Shown piece after piece: positions 25,333 through 38,600 of a stretch of 64,000 bases of DNA. Location of the stretch: assembly GCA_022749755.1 (NCBI GenBank), contig CM040449.1:7635657-7699656 (forward strand), in the 5' to 3' direction. The position numbers and the translations under genes were made by a program. The notes under the pieces were generated by a model. That model was not told the origin of the DNA, made no database searches, and saw only the letters and a list, made by a program, of their open reading frames with translations. Origin of the DNA: Azadirachta indica (Eukaryota; Streptophyta; Magnoliopsida; Sapindales; Meliaceae). How positions within the stretch are numbered: position 1 is the first letter of the stretch; each line of letters begins with the position of its first letter.

Positions 25333-27133
25333 CCCGTGTTCATTTGCTCAAAGGAAGTATTTTCCAGCACAATATGTTTCAGAAAATTTCAAACATAATT
25401 GGCCGAAATATCGAATAACCGATCAATCAAACGAAGGTACATAACAATGACATACATACATACGACATTTGTTTTTATTTGTTTATTTATTTATTGATAA
25501 TGACATTTTTATTTATTTGAAAATCCAACCCAATTAAGAAAATAAATTCGTAATTAGCAACAAATGTAACATCGACGGTAGTTGCAAGGCAGTTGCACTT
25601 TCAAAATTAAATTGATTCTCTAATTGGTCAAGCCTTATTTACGCAAACATTTAAATTTCGCGAAGAAATTCATATTCAAATTCAATCCTAGAGGAGTTAC
25701 TTTAATTTCAACCTAACTTTGACAATTGTCACCCTAATTTACCGTTTAATTTAATTATGTTCACAATCTTAGTAAATCTTCTTATATTATATCAATATTA
25801 TTTAACTTATGTTTATATCTAATCCACCCACGTTTTTTTTTTTTATTTAATTTTTTATCACCGACATTTTTATAATTTTAATTTAAGTATGTGAAGTGGG
25901 AAAGGAGAGTCAGATGACAATAGGATATGTCGAATTATAGTCAAAACTAGTAGGAAATTAACAAGTAACTTGTATTGATTGGCTTAATGTATAAAATAAT
26001 TATTTATGAAGATAATTTTGTTAATTACAATTTCGATGAGATCACTTGTAACTTGTCAAAATTGTTTAATAAATAAATGCTCCTAACAGAACAGTCTTCA
26101 TTTATTAATTATAATAAATATTTTGTTTCTGCCCTCCTTTAATAAATTATTTTTATTATTATTTATTTTTTGTGAGAGAGGGAGAGAGGGAGACAATGAC
26201 TTACGAATTCAATGACATCTCACCTGCCCGGTAAAATGACCAAAACGCGGGACACGATATTGTTGGGCTTTTTTGAAAGAGCCCAAAACAACGTCCGAAC
26301 GTCCTGGACTTTTTGTAAAAAACGGGAGCCCAATTTAATATTAGAAAATGTAGCTACATTTCAACCTCTCTCTCTCTCTTCTTTTTTTTTTTTTAAAAAA
26401 TTCCACTAACTAAAAGTTTATATTTTTTTTAGTAAAATAACTAAAATATTTAAATAAAGAAGACAAATCAGGAATTAGTAGTTTAACTTTATATAATTAC
26501 TTATACAGATTTAATTATTTTTAATAATTAAGATTAAATTTAAGACAAACAATTAATTAATTGTTAAAATTTTATAAATCTAATGGTATATAAATGATTT
26601 AAAAGATTTTATAAAGGCATTTGGTTAGTGATTCTTTTCCTTAAACAAAATATTAAATGTAGATTGAGGAATTATTTTATAAACAACAATTTAGGACAAA
26701 TAAAATTGAGCCCAACCCGTGTTCAACTTGGGCAACCTTGCCCACTCAACACTTCTGGTTTAGTTGAACATCCAATTCATAGGCCCATGTTAATTGACAT
26801 TCGGCCCATCCATTCAATAACCCTTTTTTTTTTTTGGGAGAAGAGATCAATCATTTGATTTGATTGGAATCAATTAATAATGATCTTATCTAACTTCTCA
26901 GTCTCATTATATCTACTGCAGTTTTACTATCACTGATTGCAAGTCCTTTTCTCAGCCGACGAAAATGTTACATTTTCATACAAATAATTCCAAAGTTGTA
27001 AAAGCTTTCTCACCAGTTCTGTAATACGAATTTACATTTATTACAAGAATGGTTTTATAGTCTAAGTTTTGAACCTTATTTTCATCAAATATTGGGAAAT
27101 ATTAATACATATGAATTAGAGATTTGTGTAACA

Positions 27134-27136
<3 letters not shown>

Positions 27137-27178
<42 letters not shown>
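27137..27178. repeat. (TTA)n trinucleotide microsatellite
   Basis: About 13-14 uninterrupted TTA units, roughly 310 bases upstream of the beta-xylosidase start codon and about 155 bases upstream of its putative TATA box. Confidence 0.9.
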
Positions 27179-27331
27179 TAAATGGGTATTGGACCATTGG
27201 ACCCGGCTTTCACGAGAAGTTGCAGACACCCATGCAATTATCAAAGGATTCCCGCCCATCACTTTCTTTATTGGAAAGCAACTTTCCCTGCTACATACAT
27301 GCGATTTAGTATTATTTGTCTTATCGAAAAC

Positions 27332-27346
27332 GTTTTATAAAATAAA
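27332..27346 (+). promoter_or_regulatory. Putative TATA box of the beta-xylosidase gene
   Basis: TTTTATAAAATAAA lies about 145 bases upstream of the start codon. The leader that follows contains no upstream ATG and carries a CTG/CTA-rich stretch. Assignment is by consensus only. Confidence 0.45.
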
Positions 27347-27487
27347 AGAAAGTGCGTAACAGGAGGTTAATTCTGTCATTCAACTTCACTTCTCGCGAAG
27401 AACAAAGCTGCTGCTGCTACTACTACTTTAACTTTGCCTTAATTTCACTTGTAAGTTGTCGTTGCTGTTACGGTAAACAGAATCAGA

Positions 27488-30400
27488 ATGAGAACAACAA
27501 TGACAGTCCACAAGCTCTCTCTCGGATCCATAACTCTTCTCTGCATGACTTCACTTTTTATTCGAGTTGACTCAACTCAGCCACCGTTCTCATGTGACTC
27601 ATCCAACCCATCAACCAAATCTTATCCTTTTTGCCAAACTTCACTGCCCATCAGCCAGAGAGCTCGAGACTTGGTCTCCAGACTCACACTAGATGAGAAA
27701 ATCTCCCAACTCGTTAATTCAGTTCCTGCCATTCCCCGACTCGGTATTCCACGTTACGAGTGGTGGTCCGAGGCATTACATGGTGTGGCCAATGTTGGTC
27801 GGGGTATCTTTTTCAATGGAACCATTAGAGCTGCTACTAGCTTCCCTCAAGTCATCCTCACTGCTGCTTCCTTTGATAGTTACTTGTGGTATCGCATTGC
27901 TCAAGTAAGAAATCAAACACTCTTTGTTAAGTAATCAATCTTTAGTTAAAATTAAAAATGATGCCTGATTAATTTAATATCATATTGATTATTTGCAGGC
28001 TATCGGAACTGAAGCCAGAGCTGTGTATAATGCTGGACAAGCCTTCGGAATGACATTTTGGGCACCAAATATTAACATATTTAGGGATCCCAGATGGGGA
28101 AGAGGGCAGGAAACACCAGGGGAGGATCCATTGGTTACTGGGAAATATGCAGTTTCATATGTGAGAGGTGTTCAAGGCGATAGTTTTAGAGGAGGAAAGC
28201 TTAGTGGGCATCTTCAAGCTTCAGCTTGTTGTAAGCATTTCACTGCTTATGATTTGGATAATTGGAAGGGAACCACACGGTATAAGTTCGATGCTCATGT
28301 AAGTGAAAACCAATGCCTTTTCCTTGTATTTTCCCCTTCTGTTTCTTTGTTCTTAATCTTATGCCTTTCTGAAAATTGTTCAAAGATTCCTCATTGGCTT
28401 AATGCGTTACCAAGTTTTATTTTTTATTCAAAGAGCATATCGGTGGAAGTCATAATTGTGCTTTATTGGGTTTTGCACTCCAAATTTCAATTCATCTGGG
28501 GATTTATTGAAAAAAAAAAAAGAAAAAAAAATTACTTTGTTTTATGTGAGAAATGCTTATTGAAGAAGGGAAAATATTTAATCTGCTTTAGGACTTATAT
28601 TCCTTAATCAAGAAGCACTATAAATTTTCTGGTACATACTTTTTCATGTTGTGCTTATCTAATCTATCTTCAATGTATGTTACTTATATTGGAGTTTAGG
28701 TTACCGTACAAGATTTAGCAGACACATACCAGCCTCCATTCGAGAGCTGCGTAAAGGAAGCAAGAGCCAGCGGCATAATGTGTGCTTACAACAGAGTTAA
28801 TGGAGTTCCAAGCTGTGCAGATCACAATCTCTTATCCAATATTGCTAGAAGACAGTGGGGATTCCATGGGTAAAGTGCAACTTACGTTTCTCAATCGTAT
28901 TTTTAACATTTTAAGAATAGTTTTTATCTCATCTCGTGTACTTTTTTCTCATTTGTTAAATAATTTTGATCAGGTACATCACATCAGACTGTGATGCAGT
29001 GTCAATCATCTATGATGCTCAAGGATATGCTAAATCACCAGAAGATGCTGTTGCAGATGTGCTTAAAGCGGGTATCGTGGGACCTTATCCTTTGTTTCTC
29101 TTTATCTAATGTTTTTGATTGTATTACTTGACATGTGCATTTGTCTGTACCGTAAGCATAGACTTATGTGTTTATGTCGGCTGTCTCTTTGTTTGCTGTG
29201 CATACATATTTTATTCCCCTCATGCATTTGCATTTGGACGGTTGTCATCATAATGGACCCACGCAGTAAAGGGCCATTATGGGCTCATTTATGGGTCTCT
29301 ACTAAAAGTGGTTTACAAGAGTTGAATGACCAAAATGCCATCATTTTAAGGAAGTCAAATCACTCTACCCTGTGAGAATAACTTTTACCAGACTTTGCTG
29401 TTAACACTGCTTGTTTTTGTGAAGGAAGCAGCCATGGGATTCTGCAGCTATAAGGATTCATCCTTCGGAGACATTTTCAATGCTGCTGAGTTATGCTAGC
29501 ATTTATATGACATTAGAAATTTAGTTGTTCTTTTAATAGAAAAAAAAAAAAAGGGTGTCAACTTTGTACTTGGAAGTGTGAGTTGAAATCATTTTTTTAT
29601 ATTGTGTTGAAATGGATGTCACATTGGATGTGAATTGAAGGTGTAAGTTAAATTGATGGACATACTATTTACTTGAATTGATTAATCCGCAAGTATTAGC
29701 AGATCATAAGTTCACCTGATATCTCCTTAAATTGATCTATGGTGCTTGTAAAGTTTGTGAGAGACTTTTAATTTATCCAATGTAGCAGAACTAACAAGCT
29801 CTTTAATGTTGTCTTAATCTAACAACTCTTACAGGCATGGATGTCAATTGTGGATCCTACCTGCAAAAGCACACCAAAGCAGCAGTAATGCAGAAAAAAC
29901 TTCCTGAATCAGAAATAGATAGAGCCCTTCACAATCTCTTCTCTGTTCGAATGAGGTTAGGACTTTTCAATGGCAATCCAACAGAACAGCCCTTTGGCAA
30001 AATTGGTGCAGACCATGTCTGCTCTCCTGCCCACCAGGTTCTAGCCCTTCAAGCAGCTGAAGATGGAATAGTACTTCTAAAGAACTCTGCTAGACTCCTT
30101 CCACTACCAAAATCAAAATCTATGTCCCTTGCCGTAATAGGCCCCAATGCTAATAATGCACAAACACTGCTAGGAAACTATGCAGGTCCTCCATGCAGAT
30201 CTATCACTCCATTGCAAGCATTGCAAAGCTATGTTGAGACCACAGTTTATCACCCTGGTTGTGATACAGTTGCATGCTCTTCAGCTTCAATTGACAAGGC
30301 AGTAGACATAGCAAAAGGAGCAGATCATGTGGTGTTGATTATGGGATTGGACCAAAGTCAAGAGAAGGAGGACCTTGACCGCGTGGACTTGGTGCTCCCA

Positions 30401-31314
30401 GGAAGGCAACAAGAACTCATCACTAGTGTTGCAAAAGCTGCAAAGAAGCCAGTTGTTCTGGTGCTTCTTTGTGGAGGTCCAGTCGATGTATCTTTTGCCA
30501 GGTACGACCGTAATATTGGAAGCATTCTGTGGGCTGGTTATCCTGGCGAGGCTGGAGGGCTTGCACTAGCAGAAGTCATTTTTGGTGACCACAATCCAGG
30601 TATGTTTACTGATGATGCCACTCAATGATAATTTATATTTTCTGTATATGTTTGATTGACAAGATTTGAAGGCAACAATATCAAAGTTTTTGGACTAAAG
30701 TGGTTCACGCATGCTGCTATGCAGGAGGAAGATTACCAATGACTTGGTATCCAAGTGATTATGTTAAGGTACCAATGACAGATATGAGAATGCGACCCCA
30801 ACCAACTGGAGGCTATCCAGGACGAACATATCGTTTTTATGGAGGGACAAAAGTTTTTGAATTCGGTTATGGTCTCAGCTACTCAAAGTATTCATACAAG
30901 TTCAAATGTGTCCCCCGAAACATTCTTTATTTGAATCAGTCATCAACAGGGAAGGTGGTCGAGAATAAAGACGTAGTTCAATACAAGTCAGTTTCAGAGC
31001 TGGGTGCAGAATTTTGTGAGAATAGGAAGATCTCAGTCACTGTTGGAGTTAAAAATCATGGAGAGATGGCAGGTAAGCATCCAGTGTTGCTGTTTGTGAA
31101 GCCTAAAAATCCTGGAAATGGTATGCCAATAAAACAGCTGATTGGATTCCAAAGTGTGATTCTAAATGCCAAAGAAAAAGCTGAAATTGATTTTGAACTG
31201 AGCCCTTGTGAACACCTCAGCAGAGCTAATGAGGATGGATTGATGATGATTGAGGAAGGAACACATGTTTTGGTTGTTGGTGATGAAGAATACCCAATTA
31301 GTATTGTAGTTTAA
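27488..31314 (+). CDS. BXL7: BXL7-like beta-D-xylosidase, glycoside hydrolase family 3
   Basis: Six coding exons: 27488-27904, 27999-28298, 28700-28869, 28974-29071, 29835-30599 and 30725-31314 (2340 bases, 779 residues, all junctions in frame). The N-terminal 29 residues form a hydrophobic secretion signal. The GH3 N-terminal domain (about 70-330) includes [33 protein letters not shown] and YITSDCDA. Asp301 in that last motif sits at the GH3 nucleophile position. The GH3 C-terminal domain (about 400-640) includes [16 protein letters not shown] and [16 protein letters not shown], with the general acid/base glutamate expected in that cluster (505-507). A fibronectin-III-like domain closes the protein. 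Family knowledge: these apoplastic enzymes release xylose, and often arabinose, from xylans and arabinans of the cell wall. The sequence fits Arabidopsis BXL7 (At1g78060) best from memory. Length is normal and all motifs are intact. Confidence 0.93.
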
Positions 31315-32940
31315 GTTTAGCATGAGAAATTGATTGGTTCTTCACAACATGAAGGTTTCAATCTAGCTTTATCTTTATTGTGAACGTATTATTATACCCA
31401 CCAAGAAAGATTACTTAAAATGCATAAAAGAAGCATTAATTATGTCTTTGGACATGGACGCTTTGGATACATTACTCTCTAGTATATAGTAATTTGATCA
31501 AATGCATGCATCAAATAGCCATAGTACAGATTTCAACTAATTCTGCCTTCTGATGAGGCCAAAAGTCAAAAACCATGAAGTATTAGGAATTTACGATGAC
31601 TATTCCAAGAATAGATTTTTGTCCCTCTTATCATCATTACATAACATATTTACATGGTCGGCCTTAATGATGTGGTTACACGAATATAGAAAGTCTAATG
31701 ATTATTCACATAGAGAATCCGAAGTGGGGAAGAAGGCAAGACACCAAGCTTCAGAATATTTGCAAGCAATTTCCTGCCTTCGATAATAATTGGCAGGGTG
31801 TGAACAGAGTTATATTTGATTGATGCCCAAATAATTTTCGTGCGCCGCTCTTCTCCGTTGTACTTTTCTTTTGAGCTTCTAGTAAAAGGATGCAAGATTC
31901 CATTTCGGTGTCCCAATCTGGTATGGGATTATGACATTTACCCTATTTTCTATGCCAAATAATTTGATTAAGATTTACATATATTATATGATCTTGTTTT
32001 ATTTTGTTTTTCACAGCTGTTATTGATTGATTGGTATCATTACATCATTTGTCAATGTACATCACGTGAAAGTGTCAAATCCTCGTAACATTTTTCTATA
32101 TTTCTAATATGGAATTGGGGTTCCAATGATTGTGCTCAAGTTTACGAGCAATAATTATTCGGCTACAAGTCAAAGCATGTATCAATCTCATCTTATTATA
32201 TTATCTAGTAGCATTTCGTAGATACCGCGCTCCACAGTTATTAGGACCCAGGATTGCATTGTTATGGTCAATGGCAAGTATGTATGGATCAACATCCTTT
32301 CTAATTTAGATTTTGAATCCACAAATATACAAAAAACTGATGTCAAACTGCACCTACATGTTTATGGAACCACAAAAAATCATCAGTAAAACTGATGAAA
32401 TTGCAAAGAAAATCCAACAAACTTACTTTCTGCTATCATTGTCCCAGACCACGTTTCACCAGCAGGGTTCAACTCAGCTACTCCACACTACTTCTCCTTT
32501 CAAATGGGAGTAGAAATCGTTATAAATTTAAACAACCGATACAATCCTGACTATCATGTCAGTAAATAAAACAGAAAAAAGAAAAAAATCTATTTGAGAT
32601 GGCATTGTGCTTTCCAAAGAAACCTTCCTCTTGTGGTCATCTCAGTAGAGCTAAAAGGAGAGTGGCTTATTGTGATCCCAAAAAGGTTATTGCAGAAGAG
32701 CAACTTAAAATCCCTATGATTTTTTAATACCAGAGGTACTAAGTTAGTGTTTGTTTTCCATCTAGAGGATAAAGAAAGTTTCTTCCTAAAGGACATGTAT
32801 ACTAAGAGTCATTTCCAACAAATGTTATAAATATAAAATACATCTATCTAGTTACAAAATAAAAGAACAGTAACATCAATGATACAAACAGAAATTTTAC
32901 AATGCACAAGAAGTTATAACTTGGAGATATTCCAAAATCG
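31315..32940. other. Region between convergent genes (3' UTRs)
   Basis: Holds the 3' UTR of the beta-xylosidase (about the first 100-200 bases) and, from about 32590, probably the 3' UTR of the metallophosphoesterase on the other strand. Short open frames (31553-31786, 32313-32513 and others) carry no motif. No gene or RNA is supported between them. Confidence 0.5.
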
Positions 32941-35646
32941 TCATCTTGAACTTCTCAATCGAGGTGTATTTACTACAAGCATTATTGACAGTAATAGAAC
33001 CAGAACACAAGTATAGGCTACTAGTATATGAGATTCTTTAGCAAGAGAGCAATAGCTAACACTTACTCCCCTTCCACTCCCATGGAAAGTGGCAACCACA
33101 AAACCTGGATCATCCCTTGCCTTCCAAGTCATGGATGAGACAGTTACCTCCCGAGTTCCATCTGAGTGAGTGTAATCACAAAATTCATGGGTGTGTGCAC
33201 TGAATATGATCCTGCAAACAGAAAGAAAACAACAGGTTAAATTAGGGACAAGTTATGAAGAAACTGGGCATACAGGACCAAAAACTAAAGGGCAAAAAGA
33301 CAAGGGCAATAGGAATCAACTCATTTGACAACAGGCTCTCTAGATTTATGAATTTGAGGGTGGAAAGAAATGGATGTGATGCATACTCTTTATTTCTGCA
33401 GTCCTGAAAACACAGATATCCCTTCCTTTCTGCAGTGAGTTTTGAAATTTGGGACTAAACGCTGGATCTTATAACCTCAATTGTCAAGAAATTTGTGCAA
33501 TATAATAAACGAGGCAGATGCCTCCAAGGGGATTTGAACCTCTAATTTCTTGGATGGAAACAAAGCATAGATACTGTTCACTCTGTGTATGTACACACTT
33601 TCCTTTTCCTATTTTCTAGATTCTATCACAGGTAGAAATATTATCATATATATTATTATCTTCATTTAGCACATGCATAAGAAGAGAGTGAGTGGTATAT
33701 CATGTTGCATATTGAGAACACAAAGTTACCTTGGCCTGAGAGCTTGGAAAATGTATTCAGTGGCATTAAGTGGAACTGTGTGCAATAAGTCATAGGGCCC
33801 AGGCTCTGAGAAACCCCTGGAAGATACAATTTGACACAAGTACAATGTGTAACTGATAACAAGCAAGTTAAAAGATAAAATCAAGCACATGAATATGATA
33901 TAATCACATATAGTCAGAATTTCAACTGGCAATATGAACTAGTTCCACATTGCTGCAAATTACTGAATATAGCCATAGTCTTCCAGTTCTCTATAACTTC
34001 TAAGAAGTAACATAACCATTAATGTATAGGCCCTATTTCAATCAGCCTGGCCTTTAGTACTGGAATTTAGGATCCTCGGTTCTATAGGATGCCACCATTG
34101 CAAATATACAACCTTTCCTTAAGCTTGGTTATTTACTTAAGGAAATCAATTTCATGCGAGAGTGATTATAGATAAAAGAGATAACAGGCTACCTGCTCTC
34201 ATATGCATTTGAGATCTGTGATGAACACTTTCTTTGATATTGGTGCAAGGGAAAATGAAGCAATAAGACGGGGCCAGATCCAGATGATATAGCATTTTCT
34301 CTCCAAGCAAGGTTGCGGTACATCTCACTGGATTTACCAGAGTTGTCAATTGCTTCTGCAGTTCCTTTGGCTTCCATCCTTAGATCAATGCTCTCCTGCT
34401 CTATAGCCTTTTCAACACTAAACCTTAATTTATTATTGCCACAGAGCAATGCCACAGCATTAAGAGAGACAAAGCTGATATTGCCGATTTCAAATGCGCC
34501 ACAACCAGCTGAATCCAAGCCAGGAAAGTTCCCAGATATCCAATTAACAGACTTGGCATTGAGCCCACTACATTCTCCTACATCCCTATCACCTAAAAGA
34601 GCATGAAAAGGAAGGCCGAGAAAGGGTCCCAACATTTGATGAAATTGATCAAGCACGGGCAACCATTTACTTCTTGTCAACTCTGACCCTTTTGCAGAAA
34701 CATCTCCCAGAACTAGCAGCATATCAGGGTTCAAGTTATGAAAAGATTTCTGTTTCAGGGAAAGAATAGAGGATGTTGTATTTTTGGAGAAAATAAAATA
34801 AAAGAATTAATGTAACACAATTAAATAGAAAAATCCAATCTTAGCTTCTTGTTAGTGCCCCACTTCTTGTTCTCCTATATCTGTGTTCTTAAAAAGAAAG
34901 GCAAATATGCATCTTTGAGCCTGTTACAATAATGTGGAAACTAACCCCATTAGAATTCACGTTTTTCACTGTTCCACATGTAGTTGATCTTTCATTTTCT
35001 TTTCAAAACCAAAAGTTGATTAATTCATTTAAACATACTGAAGAACACTTTCATTGATATGCAACAACAAAAGAGCTTGAAGATGCAGTGCAACCCCGAT
35101 CAAAATATCTGATTCTCTATCTTAGTTTCCAAAAAGCACTTTTAATAGTTATTTCATTCCTCTTACAGAGCATTTTTTATTTTTCGTATTCAATTATTCA
35201 ACATTTGGAAGGCACCAGAAGCAATTTAGCTCATATCCTTCACAATATCTAATTCAATTGTTCATTTTATTGCTTTCAGAAATATTATATATCTTGCACG
35301 CATCGCCACAATTTCCTAAAGCATACACTGTCATTAAATGAATCCCTGATTTATTGGCAGATATGCAAACGAAATTGAAGTCTAAGCATAGATAGTAGTA
35401 AATTACCCTGAAAAACTTGGCCATGTAATAGTCTCTAAAATAGCGGTTGACAACACCAGATTCCGAACCCAAGAGCAACAAATTAGCAACCATCATCACC
35501 TTCAAATCACCCGCATTAGAATCATAATCCTCAGAATCCGAGCCAGGTACGATTTGGCAAGAGGGAGTGGAAACCCACTCGTCGTAGATGATCAGAGACG
35601 ACACCATGATCAGAGGCAAGACTGAACTCCACGCCATTGCCCCCAT
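32941..35646 (-). CDS. Calcineurin-like metallophosphoesterase, MPPE1/PGAP5 group
   Basis: Four coding exons on the minus strand: 35646-35407, 34749-34193, 33816-33730 and 33211-32941 (1155 bases, 384 residues, in frame throughout). Start taken at the first ATG (MGAMAWS); a second lies three codons later. There is an N-terminal hydrophobic anchor (VLPLIMVSSLII) and a C-terminal membrane helix (HILVAYTCVLVLLLSIMLVV), so the middle probably sits in the ER/Golgi lumen. The core keeps LLVLGDVSAKG, LLHFPLHQY and SAHTHEF. The first metal motif, expected as DxH, reads ANLLLLG, and the GNHD motif reads GDRD. Family knowledge: yeast Ted1/Cdc1 and mammalian PGAP5 remodel the glycan of GPI anchors to allow ER exit. 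Relation to Arabidopsis At1g53710 is recalled, not searched. The altered motifs make catalysis uncertain. Confidence 0.85.
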
Positions 35647-38600
35647 CGTTGTTATTGTTCAGGAATCTAGGGTTTGCCATTGTTATTCACCTTATTATTA
35701 TTATTATTATTATTACTATTTTGTTTCCTCATTGCGAGGGCAAGCAATGGGGAAAATACTTCTAAATTGAAATTCGTCCCGAGTTTTCCCCACAGTGACG
35801 TTCGTATCAGTTCGTGCGTTTAATTACTGATAATTTGCCACGCCAGCACTTTGCTTTAAACTAATTTTTTCTGCACGATCTTTTGCATGACGTAGTTGGA
35901 CGTAGAATCTGTAAATTCCTAACTACAATGTTAGGATTAAACGAACAATAATAATTTTCTTTAAGTGTCTTTATTTTTTTTTTTTTTTTAAATGTTAAAA
36001 TTCAATTACAACTTAGATTTATATCAAGATTCTATTACAAGTTAAAATGTGATAATTATATTGTATTTTAAATTCTTATGTATATATTATATAATATCTA
36101 TTCTCAAATTCGTATAAGATTAACCCATGCTCTATTATGATTCACTTTACATTTACATATATTAGATGGTACACCTTGCTAGAAAGAAATGGATCCGATA
36201 AATCAACTTTATTTTCGACCGTGGAATGAAGTAATAGAGTTTTATACTTTTGAACAGGCGAGTCTCGAGCCTATGCTATATAATTAGAGGACAAAGGTTT
36301 ACAGTCACTTGTTAGTTATTTAACCAACCAAAACAAAACAAAACAAATCAATTAGTATTGTCTAACAACCCCAAATTTATGTGTTGTCTGCTAAAAAACA
36401 AATTTCAAATGAGGTATCAATACCTCTCTTAAAAATTGACATAATATCATTTGAAAAGTATTTTTATAAAAATGTTCACTTATTACTTCTAATTTAATAG
36501 AATTTACTACAATTACAAATTTGTCCTCAATAATTCAAATAAAATAATAATATTATAGTCCCTAAACTTTGATAAAATAATAAATTAGAACTAATTTAGA
36601 TATATTAACAAATTAATCCATATTATCCAAACTGGTAATAAAATTTTATATAATTATCTATCTATCCTGATTAAATAAATAATAATACAAAAAATCTCTT
36701 ACATCAAATTGAATAAGCACAAAAGGGAGATATAAAGTCATTTAAACTCACATAAACTGCAGAATCTATTAGTATATTTATTTGAATTTTCTCTTGATAG
36801 TAAGTATATAGCAAGTGTGAAATTATATATGAAACAAATATAATAAGAGTATATAATATATGTTTAGGATATATTAAGAATACGTATATTCTAAAATATT
36901 TACAGATATCTTTGCAAAATATCTATTTTATCATTTTTTTCAAATTCTGTTCCTAAAATAATATCATTTTATGCTTAAAAAAAAAAATAGACTTTAAGTT
37001 ATATTATGATTTTTAACCTTATCTTTAATTTATATTCTACTCTTAGGCGTAAGTTATAGATTTTAAATTTTTAATACTACTAAAAAGACTTTTAAATAGT
37101 GAAAAGTTTTAATTAATTAATTTTACATTTGCAATTGTATGTTTGCATTACATGGAATATATTAAATTTTATCTTTAGTTTTAAAAATAATTAATTAGAT
37201 CAATTAATTTTTGAGAATATTGTACGTATTTATGTGAATATTATTGTTATTCATATGTTAATTCGCTTGAAAATTTAGTTTGTATTATTTATTGTTCTTA
37301 TTAATTAGTTCTTTTCTTTTAAAATTTTATTAATATCGATAAATTTTTTAGACTTTATTTTTTAGTATTTTATTTTGATTGGAGGAAGTTTTAATAAATT
37401 TTTATTAACATTGTTATACTTATTAAGTTAAAATTTTATATTAATAGAATTAGCATACAAATTTCAAATAACTTCAATTAATGTATCAGTAAAATAATAA
37501 TAAAAAACCTCTTAGAATACTAACTGATACAATAATTATATGTAACATTCTTAGCGGCATAACAGTCATAATAAACCCTCTCATTGTCATTCTTCAAAGC
37601 GTGACTATCATTAACTATATTTTTTTAAGAAAACAAAAGAGCAGTCAACGTTGAACAGCCAGTTATATAAAACCTTTACATTGCATAATCTCTTCATTTG
37701 ATAGAGAAATTATTAGTTACTTGAAATAGTTAAGCTTAAAATAAAAACCTACTCACGCTCACTTCCAAGGAATAATGCGGCTGCAAAAAGGCATTTGTTT
37801 TCAGTGTGTTTCTCTTTATATTGGGTTCTTACCAATCTTGGCAAAAGTTGAAGAAAGTGAAGGTCTTTGTCATCCTTCTTAGGAAAACTAAATTCTAATT
37901 CAAGTTGAATGAGTTGTTTTGCAATAAACCAAACAAGGGAAGCATTGTGACGGGGGCGCGTTCGCTTTTTATCAAACATGTGGTGTGCAAAATCATAGGA
38001 TGGAAATGGAATTTGAGATCTGGGGACAAACTGATTTGTTGTTTGAAAAATTCCATTATCGTTGTATTTGCCTTTAAATTATGTATTATTATTATTATTT
38101 TTTTGTTTAAATAGAAAAATTAAAGTCAAAACGGATTTATGAAGCAGCACGATGGTTGGTTTCCCACTAAAGGCTGAAAGAATTATCAAACAATTTTGAC
38201 GTCCGCAGGTTGATTTGGGGTAATAATTCATAGTGGAGATATAAAGGAACTGGCAATATCCATATTTATATGTGTTGCTTTTGTTACTCTCTTATGTTTT
38301 GCTATTTTAATTTGTAAATGAATACCTATACATTTTTTTTTATGATTACAATTATTTATTATTATTATTATTTTTAATTTAAATTAATTTCTCCGGAAGA
38401 TAAGGCCATGGACTCGGGCAGCGTCCGAATGGGCCTTTATGCTGACTGAGTCAACTCGGCCGAGTCAGTAATTAACTCAAAACCCGAGTTACAAGGAGAC
38501 TAGGGTAGGGTGGGGTAGGGGTAGGGGTAGGGGTAGGGGTAGGGGTAGGCTAGTTGTTTTTATTTAATAATTTAATTTAATTTGAATTGTTTAATTGTCA

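Larger units (their letters stand above)
18671..27330. other. Long AT-rich intergenic region, no gene supported
   Basis: About 8.6 kb between the divergent WD40 and beta-xylosidase genes. Open frames near 18885-19184 and 20161-20460 show no motif and end in low-complexity sequence. Structured items are a 27-base tandem duplication (19616-19669), a diverged duplication carrying ACGTGG (19821-19913), and a cluster of (TA)n arrays between 23.06 and 23.99 kb. There is also a TTC/ATC run near 24435-24470, an (ATA)n run near 24530-24570, and a diverged tandem duplication at 25147-25332. I found no transposon ends, tRNA or conserved miRNA sequence by eye. Confidence 0.5.

Noticed and set aside
33515..33565. 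tRNA-like B-box (GGTTCAAATCC) on the minus strand
   Set aside because: No matching A-box, no acceptor stem and an imperfect T-stem; it lies inside an intron of the metallophosphoesterase gene.
38501..38549. Interstitial telomere
   Set aside because: The unit is GGGGTA rather than the plant TTTAGGG heptamer, so it is treated as a G-rich minisatellite.
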